From: Cryptomeria japonica
Lineage: Eukaryota; Streptophyta; Pinopsida; Cupressales; Cupressaceae
DNA length: 64,000 nucleotides
Reading direction: 5' to 3'
NCBI RefSeq assembly: GCF_030272615.1
Contig: NC_081410.1
Span: forward strand, 125,082,640-125,146,639
Shown here: positions 12,176-23,738 of the stretch, one piece after another
How positions within the stretch are numbered: the stretch's first letter is position 1
Layout of the letters: every line of letters begins with the position of its first letter
Position numbers and translations under genes: made by a program
Notes under the pieces: model-generated
What the model was told of the DNA's origin: nothing
What the model saw: only the letters and a program-made list of their open reading frames with translations
Database searches by the model: none

Positions 12176-13971
12176 AATTTGGGAAAGATAAAATATTATG
12201 TTATTTACTTCAAGGATTTGTGATGCAGAGGGTTTAGGGGGTCAAGTTGATTGATGGCAATATGCTTGTTAAATGCTTCAACCTTCTTAGTTCTATCAAA
12301 CATTCCCAAAGGCACCTTAATAGTTCAAAAGGGCAAATGTCAAACTAACCCCTGTCAAAGACTCCCAAAGGTTCCAAACACTTACTCCAACCTATTATGG
12401 TGAGAATCAACTGATTCCAAGCTCTCAATCATCCTCTAGGCATGCAAACCCTTCTAGGCCTCTACTAGACCCACTAGCCCCAATTAGGCCTTCCGAGACT
12501 ATTTCAATTAGTTTTCTCCAGCTTCTTCCTGATCACCCTCCAAAAAAATTAGCTTTTTAGACACCCATTTCGGTGTATGACAACATATTAAAGACTCAGG
12601 TATTGTTGTTTTGGACCAAACCTGCTATCTTGAGACTATGGACTTATTTTAGGTGCAATTTACCCCACTTTTACAAAGGAAGTATAACAAATACTTAACC
12701 CCCAACCTTACAACTCTCAAAAGAGTGTAATATGGCTCAAATCAAAGGAAAATCAAGTTCATTTGGTTATGTGAACTTGTTTGACATGAAAATCCCAAAA
12801 CCCTTACCAACTCGCTCCAAAACCAAGGGTTTAATGGTTAACACCTCTCCCAATGCTTCTGAAACTTGTTCAAGGTTCCTACACCTTCTCCTAGGTCATA
12901 TGAGACACCTCCAATCATTAAACTACCCCCTTGTTAAGGTAGAACTCCTGTTGCTATAGGCTCGACATGCAATCTATGCACTCTTCTTCATACAACTCAC
13001 GGTGATCACCTGCAAATCCACTCTTCCTGCAAGTTAATTGGTTATGATCATATAGTACATGTCAGGTAGAGCCCATTCTATGAGAATCAGGGTCTTACAT
13101 TCATAGAATGGCCCTAGAATGCATTTTTGGCCTTCAATCCACAAACAAAACTCAAAAATGAAAGGTACAACCAACAATAGATGACAAAGTCTGATCAAAT
13201 ATTTTATCAAAATATTTAACAACTTCTATCACAGTTCAATAAACACCTATTTCTATCACCATACAAATCAAACCCCTTCCAATCAAGAAAGCATCAACAA
13301 AAACCAAGGGAAATGTAAGAAAATGATTGTTTTATTCTCTTTGCTATTTTGTCTGTACAGTAGCCATATTGTTCATCAATCCAATACAAAATGACTTCAA
13401 AGGCTTTATAGCCACTTCTCCTAATTACCCCGACTGGTCTCCATTTAGTTTGGAATGATTAACATCTTTCCCGCCTAAAGACCTATTTGACCGTTGTGAT
13501 TCAAAATTTGAATTTCAACCTTTCGTTTTATTGATTCCTATTAACCTATTACTCTCCCCACCAATACATTTGATCCAATTAGGATTAATATAACATTATT
13601 GAGTCTCTATACCTGTTAGAACTCATTGGGGGTACTATTGACCCATTTTACAAAGATTTGATCCTAGGATCCTTATCATGACCCTTAAGACATTTAACCA
13701 TTATATCATTCATATTGCCTCCAAATGCCATGATTGGCTTCAACACATTCCAATTGACTTGTTGTGCTTCATAACTCCTTCCCTGCACCTCCAATTCCTT
13801 CATGGTCTTGATTGTTTGCTTGGGTGCTCCTGCACCAATTCGTAGGTTTGTTCATCTATTGGCTTGTTCTCCAAAATGTTTTTTTTACTTTTTAGATCGA
13901 GGTGTCAAACAAATGCTTGATTTATGTGATTGTGAACCAAGTTGTGAGTTGATGCATGTAGTAGGTTGCAT
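12176..13971. other. Intergenic, no supported gene
   Basis: A long stretch without a recognisable gene. It is C/T-rich in places on the plus strand (12240-13860), like the interior of a decayed retroelement, but I found no gag, pol, primer-binding site or LTR pair. The frames at 12732-12959 and 13034-13222 have no recognisable domain. Confidence 0.45.
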
Positions 13972-14132
13972 CCAATATTGACTTCTTGCTTTTGGATTTG
14001 ATTGTGTATGCAATTTTTGTCATCAACATTTTGAATCACACTCTTGATTCATCATCAGGATGAAACAAGAAATCCAAAGAGATGATAAAAAATGCATATA
14101 CAATCAAATCCAAAAGAAAGAAGTCAATATTA
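13972..14132. repeat. Fold-back (MITE-like) element
   Basis: Arms of about 46 bases at 13972-14018 and 14088-14132 are near-perfect inverted repeats centred on CTTTTGGATTTGATTG. The loop of about 70 bases carries a CATCATCAGGATG word also seen near 2800. It is non-coding. The family seems to occur in several variants in the window. Confidence 0.7.
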
Positions 14133-14539
14133 GAATGGATAGTGGAAATGTGATAACATTAAAGGTTGCTTCCATTTCTAATTAACCAATTGTACTTTAG
14201 ACGAGTGATGTATTGAGTGGCTTGTTCGCACCAAATATATGTGATTTGTGTATCAACTAGTCATTGATGTATTTGTGATGTGCATTTGAGGTAGTCACTA
14301 TTGTCCAAGAAAATAAATAATAAGATCAAGCACTGCCCAAGACATCGATCAAATGGAGGCTAACCGGAAAAATGTTTGAGAATAAATAAAAAGAGAAAAT
14401 CAATTTGTGTATTTTGACAATAAAATGCAGAGTGAAGTTCAGATTTATAACATGTCATTAAGATTGAATCTAATTGTGCTCAGATAGATGTCCATTATGT
14501 TATAATGAATGTCCATGCTTTACTGCAAAGAATCTTTGC

Positions 14540-15010
14540 TACTGCATAGTAGAAGGATGTTGGGAAAGTTAGCAGATGGCGACTGTACATTTATTGAAAC
14601 CTCCTCAAGGAAACACTTTTATACATATGCTACAATGATTGCGGTTCATGGGGCTAGAGTTTTAAGAATAATCTAGTCTTGAGCACTCTCATAAAATACA
14701 ACAATTTCAGCATATGCAAAAAATGGACCTTTCTTGCAATATGTCAAAAACTGTCAATGCAGTTGTCAAGTTCAAAGCCAATGTCCATAGCCTTTGCAAG
14801 TGTTATTCAAATCTATGGAAAAAGTGCAGCTTTGAATGAGGTCCTTATCAACATCAACTTTCTACCACACACTTTGCTTCCAAATGCTCCAATGGACATT
14901 TGTGCAAAATGTAAAAGCATATGTACAACACATGAATTATTCCATAGAATGCATCAAATAAATGTTATTGCATAGACTACAATGATGGCAACATACACAC
15001 AAAATGGGAT
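14540..15010 (+). pseudogene. Broken pentatricopeptide-repeat (PPR) protein fragment
   Basis: PPR-like text is readable across frame changes. A block reading ATMIAVHG is followed by FQHMQ in another frame, then by SIAFASVIQIYGKSAALNE, then by DICAKCKSICTTHELFHRM and, after a stop, TTMMATYTQNG. These match the plant PLS-type PPR pattern (ITFASVL...; YAKCGSI...LFDRM; TAMIAGYAQNG). Several stops and frameshifts break it, including a TAG where a Trp codon is expected before TTMMA. PPR proteins normally bind organelle RNA. This remnant is too short and broken to function and is probably an old retrocopy or duplicated fragment. Confidence 0.6.
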
Positions 15011-16374
15011 AAAGGGCAAGGTAGCAAATTGCATTTTTTAATATTGATAAGTACTCTCTTATTAATTTATCTAATTAGAATTTTATAAATATTCAAAAAG
15101 TAAAATAAACAATTTTATTTTTGAAAAATATTGTGAAAAAACTATTTTGAAGTAAAGTTATAATAATTAAAGAAAAAGACCATGTAAAGATTAATTGGGT
15201 TACATTATTTCTTGTTAGTATAATTATTTTATTTATCTACATTTTGGCTTACTTAAGCCTACTTAGTCATCCATTTCTACTTGACACTTGTTCATGCAAG
15301 TTGTCAAGATCATTTAGGAGTCGATTAGAGAGGCGTCGACTTAGTTTCGACACCTCATGCTAGTTTAGTGGGAGGCATCTCACCACCACTCATTGAATGT
15401 TGGGTTCAACTTCTTATTCGACCCAATCACTCTTGCTATATGTAATCTTCTTCTCCATCTTATTTCATGGTCGATTTTTGTCATATTCGTGTAATCTCGT
15501 GCTTGTTTTCACTATCATTTGTTCTTGGATTATTACATTTCTTAAGTGACCTAGATGAATGTAAATATTTTTACTTTTATCATTTATTTTATTATTATTT
15601 TTAAATATTTTCAAGTAAATTTATGATAGTTTTGTCAAAAAAGCACTTTGGATTGAGTAAATTAGATTTATTCTTTAAATAATCTTTGACGAATTGGTTT
15701 CTCTTCTTAATGAAAGTTGACCTCTAATTTAAATATATATTTATTAGTTTCTGCCAAGGCATGATACTAATGCATTCATTGAATTTTTTCTTTTAATTAG
15801 GTTAACCAATAGTTACAAATAATTAATATTTTCAAACAAAAATATTATAATCTAAATCTAATTTTTATTTTAAATAAAAATATCATTTTTCTTTATTTTC
15901 ATTGATTTTTGTAAGTATAAAATTTATTTCTCCCAAAAAAAATCTAGAATTTTTATGTATTAATGAATTTGTACAAACCAAACGAAGTGGATTAACTCTC
16001 CGACTCTAATTTGTCATTATATATATTATCAATTTAATATATTCAATCGCTCACGCAATGAGTATTTTTGTAATCATTTGCTTTTATCAAATGCAAAGGG
16101 AACTCTAAGATTTCTAGAAATTGTGTCATGCATAACTCATGACATTCACTAGAAATCCAAAGGAGAAACATGGGTTACGGTGATTCATGATGAATTAGTT
16201 TTGTACGTGACTATCTTGGAATTTGAGAAGGTACATAAATTTTTTAATATAAATAGTGTGTCTTATTTCAGTGATGAAATTTTGAATGAACAATGCGATA
16301 TCATCAATAAAGTGAGAGTTGGAGCTTTGACATTAACTAACAAGAGACACCAAGTGTCAAGTTCATGTCGCGTG
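15011..16374. other. Intergenic, left flank of element 1
   Basis: AT-rich DNA with no supported gene. It ends at GCGTG (16370-16374), which is the target-site duplication of element 1; the partner is GAGTG at 49925-49929, with one base changed. Confidence 0.6.
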
Positions 16375-17821
16375 TGATGCCCTCCTAAATGGCACAAGGT
16401 TAGCAAATGATAAACAACACCAAAGACACAAAAACCGTTAGTGTTAGTTAATCAAAAACTAATCTACAAAAGGCATACCAAAAGAGACACTAAAAGAATG
16501 CTAATATATCTAATAAACAAAACAAAGATTATGAGGCATCTCCAACTGCCTCTTAGCATGGTCTTAGCTTCTTCTCCTTTGTTCCTCTCCTCTCCAAGTT
16601 CCAAAATAGTGTAGCTCTCAGCAGCTTTTTGCACTATGGATGCTTATGGAGGATTGAGATTGTAGTATAGCTCTAAATGTAAATAAAGAAGCTAATACTA
16701 TGCTATTGATGCTAAAATGATTTATTTTAACCAAAATAACAAGATATGAGTTAATTATGCTAAAATGCTCTCTAAAAATGTCTATAGCCTAAATACATAC
16801 AAGTTTTCCGGATCTGGATTATGAAGAAATGGGCTCTATTTATAGGAAAAATGGAGCAATGGATGGTCAGGATTAAAAGGGTTAATCAAGGGCCAAGCTT
16901 GAAAGTTGGAGATCCATGTGCACAATTGTCACCAATAAAATGGTGACAAGTGTCAACATAGGGTTGGGTTGAGAGAAGGGGTTGGAGGCATTGAATGCCT
17001 GAGAAGACTTCATGGTTATCTAGAAGGTAAGGGTCAAGTCTAAATTAGGATTACCCACTGGATTAAGAGTTAATCCAAGGATAAACCTTTGTGCAAATGA
17101 TTAAGAGATAATCATGGTCAAAGCATTAAAGGCTTGATGAGACCCTTGGGTTGGGTAGAGGTTGAGTCAAAACAAATGTTTTAACCATGTAGGAGGGTTT
17201 GGGTTAACCATTAATGGTTTTTGAAGACTTTGTGGATTAAGTGGTTGAAGGTTGGAAGCTTTCAAAGGTTATCCAAGACTTTGAGACATTTAGTGGTTGA
17301 AGGTTGAAAACCTTTAATGGTTATCAAAGACTTTTAGGCTTTGAGAAGTGACTTCCCTTTTGCTTAGGAATGTGACAATAACTAGGGGATGGATTAGGCT
17401 AATTAGGAAGGGGTTAGAAGAATCTAGAAGGAGATTAGATTTTGCAAGTGGATTTGGTGGGTGAGGGAAAATAGGATTTTATTAAAATAAAAATTCATTT
17501 ATTTCAATAAATGTGTGCAAGTTGCATTTGTAGGAAAATGCAAGTGGGGTGGGGATAATGATTTAAATAAATGTTTTATTTAATTTATTTAAAAGAGGAA
17601 AAGGGGATTTAATTAAATAAATAGATTTTATTTATTTAATTGAATGGAATTTGATTTAATAAATTAATTAAAATAAATTGAATAATTTATTTAATTAATA
17701 GAAGAATGTTTGGGGATGAATTAATTAAATATTAATTTAATTAACTGATGGCTAGTAGATTTTTAATCAAATAAATAGTGAATATTTATTTAATTAAGCT
17801 GGACAGATTTGTGTGACTACA
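16375..17821 (-). repeat. 3' LTR of element 1
   Basis: The boundaries are TGTAGTCAC...GGCATCA read on the minus strand. A TATA box (TATAAATA on the minus strand) lies at 16838-16845, with transcription expected leftward from there. The part near 17460-17820 is made of AT-rich palindromic blocks of ATTTAAT and ATTAAAT. It is the same length as the 5' LTR once element 2 is removed. Confidence 0.93.
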
Positions 17822-17834
17822 TTTGCCCCTCTTT
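17822..17834 (-). promoter_or_regulatory. Polypurine tract of element 1
   Basis: On the minus strand this reads AAAGAGGGGCAAA and directly abuts the TG of the 3' LTR. It is the expected primer for plus-strand DNA synthesis. Element 2 has the identical tract at 46795-46807. Confidence 0.9.
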
Positions 17835-18131
17835 GAGACGGTGCGGTTTTATCGCATCGTTTCAAAGAAAGAAAAATTGGTGTGAAGAAATGCCCCATAA
17901 AATGTAAATTTAATGGGTGGTATGCCCCCTCGAGAGATGGGCCGAAAATTTTTGAAAAATCGGGCGATCTCTCGAAAAAGAATGAAAATTGGTAGGGTGG
18001 TAGAAGAGAAGAAGTTAGGTATACTGGTGAAAAATAGAAGAAATCAGGGGAAACATGGAAAAATGGGGGGCTCGGGAAGTTCACGGGGACCACGGCAATG
18101 AGCGGGGCGAAGTTACGGTGACGGCGAGGGG

Positions 18132-18138
18132 TATAAAT
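18132..18138 (+). promoter_or_regulatory. TATA box of the antisense PMD gene
   Basis: TATAAAT in an otherwise G-rich stretch, about 100 bases before the ATG of the first antisense exon. It points opposite to the retroelement's own transcription. Element 2 has no equivalent, because its sequence diverges from element 1 just before this point. Confidence 0.6.
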
Positions 18139-18234
18139 GGGGTGAAAGGGGTGAAAACAGGATCATTTGTGACCGCAACCAATTGAAAACGAGAGCTCTG
18201 ATAGTGACATTTGGAGGAGCGAGAAGAAGCTACG

Positions 18235-20803
18235 ATGTCGATTCTGATCACCGAGCACAGATTCGAGCGAGTCCGACGGTTCCAACGCCCAGAGGACTAC
18301 GGACTAGCGGTACGCAAATTCGAAAACTTAATTTTCATGCATTTTTGATAGGTTTTTAGCTGAGTCCAAGTCAAGTCGGAGCAAGAGCGCTGGAACTCTG
18401 GTTTTGGCGTTTTTGCTCCATAAACTAGCGCTATTGTGCCGCAATGGCGCTATTGTGCTCTTGTTTGAGCGTTTTTGCTTTTAATTAGCGCTACTGTATG
18501 CAAGTATTAGCGCTATTGACTAAGTAGCGCTATTGGGGGGGGAATTGAGCGCTATTGACATGAAGGAGCACTATTGTATAGTTGGTTTAGCGCTTTTGTA
18601 GTTGTAGCGCTGTTGTATAGCTGATTGAGCACTTTTGTTAGGGTTGTAGCGCTATTGTTTAAAACTAGTGCTTTTGTAGGTAAAATAACGCTTTTGCCTT
18701 AGGATAAAGAGATGCCCCAGTGTTTGGACAAAACAAATCTCCTGATGCCAATGATTTGATGGATGGCGAGGTGAAGTGGGAGTTGTTTTGAACCACAACA
18801 GCCTGATGAGACTTAGGTCATTTGTTAGGATAAATGCTCGTTGAAGTCTAGGTGGCCATGATTGCTTACCTGTTGAGACCCGAAGATACTTGATCAAAGT
18901 ATCTGATGATAGTCTAGGTTTAAACTTAAGAAAGTTTGAAAACAAAACAACTGATGGTGATTTGATGAATGTTCATGTGCAGGAGGATTTGCGCGTGTTA
19001 CAGTTACGTGAGCGTCATCCTGCGACACAGGGGTTGCGGGACCGCTTGACACAGACTAAGATTGATTGTATTGCAGCGACTGGTCTCTACGAGGTGATGC
19101 ACATGCCCATGATTCGGATGAATCACGGCCTGATCACAGCATTGGCAGAGCGGTGGCACAGTGAGATGTGCACCTTTCATTTGGCACAGGGGGAAATGAC
19201 TGTGACCTTGGAGGACGTGTGGCGCATCTTTTGGATTCCGATTCGAGGGGAGCTGGTCACATATGACAGATCCTAGGGGACTCTTTCATGTCAGAGGATT
19301 TTTGATGATGACGTGTATATTGACGATGGCTCGATCGCATGGGAGGATATAGCGGCACTATATGAGCCTCTTCCAGTAGTTTTGTCAAGGATTGTGGGAG
19401 GTCTTTTGTGTCCAGACAGGCGGTCACATGGATTGGTAGTGGGATGGGGACAGGTGATAGAGATGATGATGACCGAAGGGACCCGATTTGCATGGGGGCC
19501 ATGCGTGCTAGCGCACATGTATCAGGAGCTCCACGAGGTAGTGTACCGAGGGAGGGGTTCTTTAGCAGTGGGCATGACGCTGCTACATATTTGGGCATGG
19601 GAGCACCTACCAGTGACTCGACCGGTGAGCCTTAGATTTCGTGCGGTGGATCAGCCGTAGATGTTTATGTACAGTGGCATGATGAGTCAGCCCCACTTGG
19701 GGAAGTTAGAGTGGTGGCGGCGGGCATTGGATGACTTAGATGCAGTGATATGGCGGGCATACTTGGAGTGTGAGCCATGGGATGATGACGCAGAGGCACT
19801 ACCTTATGTGTTCATGACTCGATTCCTCATTGGGAGAACCTCATATGATGTGGAGAGACAGGTGCCTGGACGAGTGATGAGGCAGTTCAGACGGTAGCAG
19901 GGACTGCCTAGCGGATCAGGGGAGTATGCACGGGTGATTCGAGAGAGGTATGCATGGGGTCTAGTGCTACCTTATGATCAGGCACTGGTAGAGTTTCGGA
20001 CACTGCAGGCGAGGCCATGGGATCTACGACCGAGGGTCGTTGATGCAGGGGTGACAGAGGAGTACACACAGTATCGAGCGGCGCACCCGATCCTACGTAT
20101 ATCGGACCCAGCTGAGCCGATCCCAACGTTTGAGGATGAGAGGGGACGGGGACGAGGATGGAGGAGGGCAGGAGGTCGAGGTGATGGAGGAGGAGGAGGA
20201 GGAGGAGGAGGAGATGGAGGTGGCGGAGGAGGAGGAGGAGGTGGTGGGCTGGGGTTGCAGAGGCAGCGGAGAGGGAGAGGTGGACTACCTCTTCCGATAT
20301 CACAGGGACCGTTGATGCAGGGAGGAGTGCAGTTGAGTGGGAGGGGGATGGAGAGAGAGATCCCGATGGATAGAGGAGAGGGGATTATTGGAGAGGGTGG
20401 TGCAGGGGAGGGACCTACTGGAGAGGGTGATACATGTGAGGCAGCGATGGACACCGGGGAGGGAGCTATTGGAGATCTGCGGGATCATATGATAGTTCAT
20501 TTGCAGACCCGGATAGAGAGTTTAGAGGAGGAGGTAGCAGCTAGGGATGTGCAGCTATTTGCACGAGAGTCAGAGCTGATGGTGGTGCTGCGGGAGAGAG
20601 ATACTGTGGTGGAGAGATTGGCCGAGCTACAGGAGAGGGTTCGAATCGGGGTAGGAGCACAGGGTCCTACAGGGGAGGTGATGAGGGAGATGCGGCGAGC
20701 GCAGGCAGAGATAGAGTACTGGCGGGGCTTATATGAGCAGGTTGTGCCAGTTAGCCAGCGAGCTCTTAGCTATTCGCAGATGCGGCAGGCTAGATCAGAG
20801 TGA
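18235..20803 (+). pseudogene. Antisense plant-mobile-domain (PMD) gene carried by element 1, with three in-frame TAG codons
   Basis: The model is exon 1 at 18235-18309 (25 codons), intron 18310-18982 (GTACGC...TGTGCAG) and exon 2 at 18983-20803, joining in phase 0 to about 631 codons. The PMD signature is clear after the junction: GLYEVMHM, then MIRMNHGLITALAERWHSEM, then FHLAQGEMTVTLEDV, and later WGPCVLAHMYQEL and LLHIWAWEHLP. Next come a Gly/Asp-rich low-complexity stretch (about 20180-20260) and a coiled coil (ESLEEEVAARD... to about 20660). The frame is broken by TAG at 19274, 19658 and 19895, but no frameshift is seen. PMD proteins (the MAIN/MAIL1 family) are plant nuclear proteins linked to silencing, and related domains occur in plant transposons. 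Base composition is much more GC-rich than the gag-pol region. The role in the element is unknown. Confidence 0.8.
18370..18700 (+). repeat. AGCGCT motif cluster, inside the antisense intron
   Basis: There are nine exact AGCGCT hexamers between about 18385 and 18653. Most extend to TAGCGCTATTG or AGCGCTTTTG on the plus strand, and several one-base variants (GGCGCT, AGCACT, AACGCT) lie among them. They lie within the predicted 673-base intron of the PMD gene, downstream of its TATA box. The same motif in the opposite orientation clusters in the element's 5' leader. Confidence 0.85.
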
Positions 20804-23058
20804 TCGCAGAGGGCACAGAGCAGTGGGGGTGTGATGGGTCCTTTGAGGCAGGAGAGATCAGGGGATGCTGGAGGGAGTGGGGGTTCGATGAGGCCTCCAC
20901 GGAGAGATGGATCAGATGGTGCATGCACCAGTGGGAGAGCAGGTGGTGGTGGTACGGCATCTGGCCAGAGCAGCATTTGAGAGAGCATTTTTGCATATAT
21001 GTATTGTATCTTTGTTTATTTATGGACTGTATCTTGGATGGCTCTTGGTAGTCGATTTTGTAGACTTTATTGTACTCTGATATATGAGATGATATATATG
21101 AGGAGATCCCATATTGTGATGATATGCATTTGATTATGTATGGATGTTTATGCATGATGATGATTTATTGCTTAGATGGATATGTGTACATGTATGCATT
21201 TGATGAGATGTTTCCTATATCATGTTTTTATGATGATTTATGATGTGGGATACTGACATATGAAACGCAGGTTTATATATGATTGGTTTTGATTTGTTGG
21301 ATGCAATGCTTTATGTATGTAATGCCATGATGATGATATATGTTTATGATTTATGAACAGGATTTTGGTGTTTTCGATTTGCAATATAATGATGAGATGA
21401 TTTATGTGATGATGTTAATGCAATGTTTATGGATGGATATGCATCTAGATGCGTTTAGATGAATGTAATATGGATAAACAAAATGTAAAGGACAAATGCT
21501 TATATGATAATGCCTAAATGAATGCATATGTAAAATGGATATTCACAATGGTATGAACTAACATTTTGAAACAAATGAATTTGATGAGTCTAAATACTTA
21601 AATATGAGAGTGTGATGATACTATAACTAATATTTTTTTTTTTAATAACTGCACCTTAATGCAATTAAAAAGAGGATAATGAATGCGATGTGAAATGAAT
21701 CCTAAAATGAGCATAATAAAATACTTTAATAACTGGATGAATGAGTGTAATGTTTTAATTTATAAATGAATGTATGCAATGATAAATGATAAAGGATAAT
21801 GAAATGATGATGGATAATCAACACTATATGAATGCTTAGTAAATGATTTAAAACAATCAAAGACAATTTGATCCTATGAATGAATCTAATTATTTATGAT
21901 TAATGCAATGATGTAAATATTTTGATGAAAACTAAATGTCAAGAAAATGAACTATAGTTAAAAATGACATGAATGTTTAATGCAAGATATAACTAAATGT
22001 TTAATGCAGGATGTAACTAAATATTTAATGCAAGATGCAACTAAATGTGAGGATGATATGATCATGAGGAATGCAAGGTTTGTAAGACTTTGCGTGATGC
22101 ATTGATGATGTATCAGAGTACTCGGTTGTGATTGTATCCAAGACCAGCTTTTATTGGTCATTTTTGCATGTAAATCCTACATATGAATGAATGAATGGAT
22201 GGGTGATATGCAACGGAATGCAAGATATAAACAGATGAGGTGAAATGATGATCCATAGTGCTCTATTTTCATCATTGAGCTTTAAAATGTTGGAAGAGAA
22301 TACAAGCATCTTGACATAATGATTCAAGATGACCTGAGTATTTTTGTCATGGATTTTAATATAGCAAGTTAATACAAACGACTTGATATAAGGGTCAAGT
22401 CAACCAGAGTATTGCTTGCGGAACAGACAAGGATTATCTCCTTTCATGCATGACTTGGATCGTCCTCCTTGATCTTAGGCTGATCAGATCCTGAGACAAG
22501 TGCATACCGTACTAAGAAATAAAACCTTTATCCAATTTGGAGGGGGAGGAACCAAAGAATGAGCATTGTACCTGCAAACAAACAGTATATACATAAAGAA
22601 TAAAGAATAAGGATCGTTGGTAATGGTTCATGCTCATATGGTCAAGGTATACGCTATAGTCAGCAAGCCGTAATGATCTATGACTGCATTTTGCATAAGA
22701 TCACGTAGCTTAGTGAACTTCCCACGTAGACACCATTAGTACATGCCCCAAAACTTCATTGGAAATAATGCGCAAATGATACAAAACAATGCTGAAAGAT
22801 TCCGATACAAATAAACAAATGAATTACTCACGAATCAACCAAGCATTTGATAGCTTATCATAATTTTCTTGTCAAAGAAAACGTCACTTTTGTCTTTGTT
22901 TGGGTAAGGAAGGATGCATCCTTGTTTAAAGACAGTTTGGATTGTTGATGTCGATTGTTTTGGTCGATTGATAAGTGGTCATTGTGTGAGTGTTTGTGTC
23001 AATGTTTGTTTTGTATCTGCGTGGATGAATATGTACAAGGTGTTGCCATGTTTTTGTG
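20804..23058. other. Non-coding 3' region of element 1
   Basis: There is no gene here. After the PMD stop the sequence becomes AT-rich with many degenerate ATGATG/TGATGAT and AATGAATG words (about 21060-22250), like a drifted short tandem repeat. Positions about 22250-22900 are conserved with element 2 (about 45130-45780, reverse complement), so they belong to the element family core. The part between about 18900 and 22200 has no counterpart in element 2. Confidence 0.6.
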
Positions 23059-23332
23059 TGATTTTCGATGGTTTTTTGATGTTTTTGGATTTTGTGTAAT
23101 AGTTTTTTTGAATGTTTTTGGATTTTGCAAGACATTTTTGAATGTTTTTGGTATTTTGTGAGACATTTTTGAATGTTTTTGGTATTTTGTGAGACATTTT
23201 TGAATGTTTTTGGATTTTGGTGAGACATTTTGAATGTTTTTGGATTTTGGTGAGACATTTTGAATGTTTTTGGTATTTTGTGAGACATTTTTGAATGTTT
23301 TTGGATTTTGGTGAGACATTTTGAATGTTTTT
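23059..23332. repeat. Minisatellite of about 31-33 bp units in the 3' region of element 1
   Basis: About eight units of the form GAATGTTTTTGGTATTTTG followed by TGAGACATTTT, with two alternating variants (GGTATTTTGTG and GGATTTTGGTG). Two further degenerate units lie at about 23645-23712. Open frames in it repeat a Lys-Thr-Phe-Lys pattern and are by-products. Element 2 has fewer, scattered units at 44415-44945. Confidence 0.85.
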
Positions 23333-23738
23333 ACCAATGAATCACCAGTAATGTAGAATCCACTTCCATCAATAGGTTAAGGGCATTGCCCCCAGTTTAG
23401 ACATGACTATAAAAAAGCGGGATGCAGGATGCATGAAGTACTTTCTTGGTTTATAGATCAAATAACAAGCCATGGTTAGATGGATGGATGTGTGTACATA
23501 TGAATATGATCGCAACGAGCCTGAAAGATACTGGAGCCATTGCCTTTACGAGTGGCGCCTATTTGCCAGGTTTTCGCCATCGTACTTACCCAAGGTGCCA
23601 CCGGAGTGGTTGTTCACCGTTTGGATGCATGATTTTTTCTTTACTTTTTTTTGAATGTTTTTGTATTTTCTTTAGGACATTTTTCTGAATGTTTTTGGTA
23701 TTTTCTGATATGCAGGGGAGCCTGATGCCTTGTACACC

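Noticed and set aside
19978-20454. Minus-strand frame rich in proline and serine
   Set aside because: It is the reverse of the Gly-rich PMD tail. The low-complexity repeat keeps several frames open at once, and only the plus frame shows domains.
18235-20803. PMD gene as an ordinary host MAIN/MAIL1 gene hit by the element
   Set aside because: It lies fully inside element 1, between integrase and the polypurine tract, with element sequence on both sides. Its 5' boundary matches where element 2 loses homology, so it is better seen as element cargo.
23059-23332. Possible CRISPR-like array of direct repeats
   Set aside because: The units abut directly with no unique spacers, in plant retroelement DNA; it is a minisatellite.
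22926-23337. Frames of repeated Lys-Thr-Phe-Lys/Gln-Asn-Pro units
   Set aside because: They are by-products of the minisatellite; several frames are open together, with no start context and no match in element 2.
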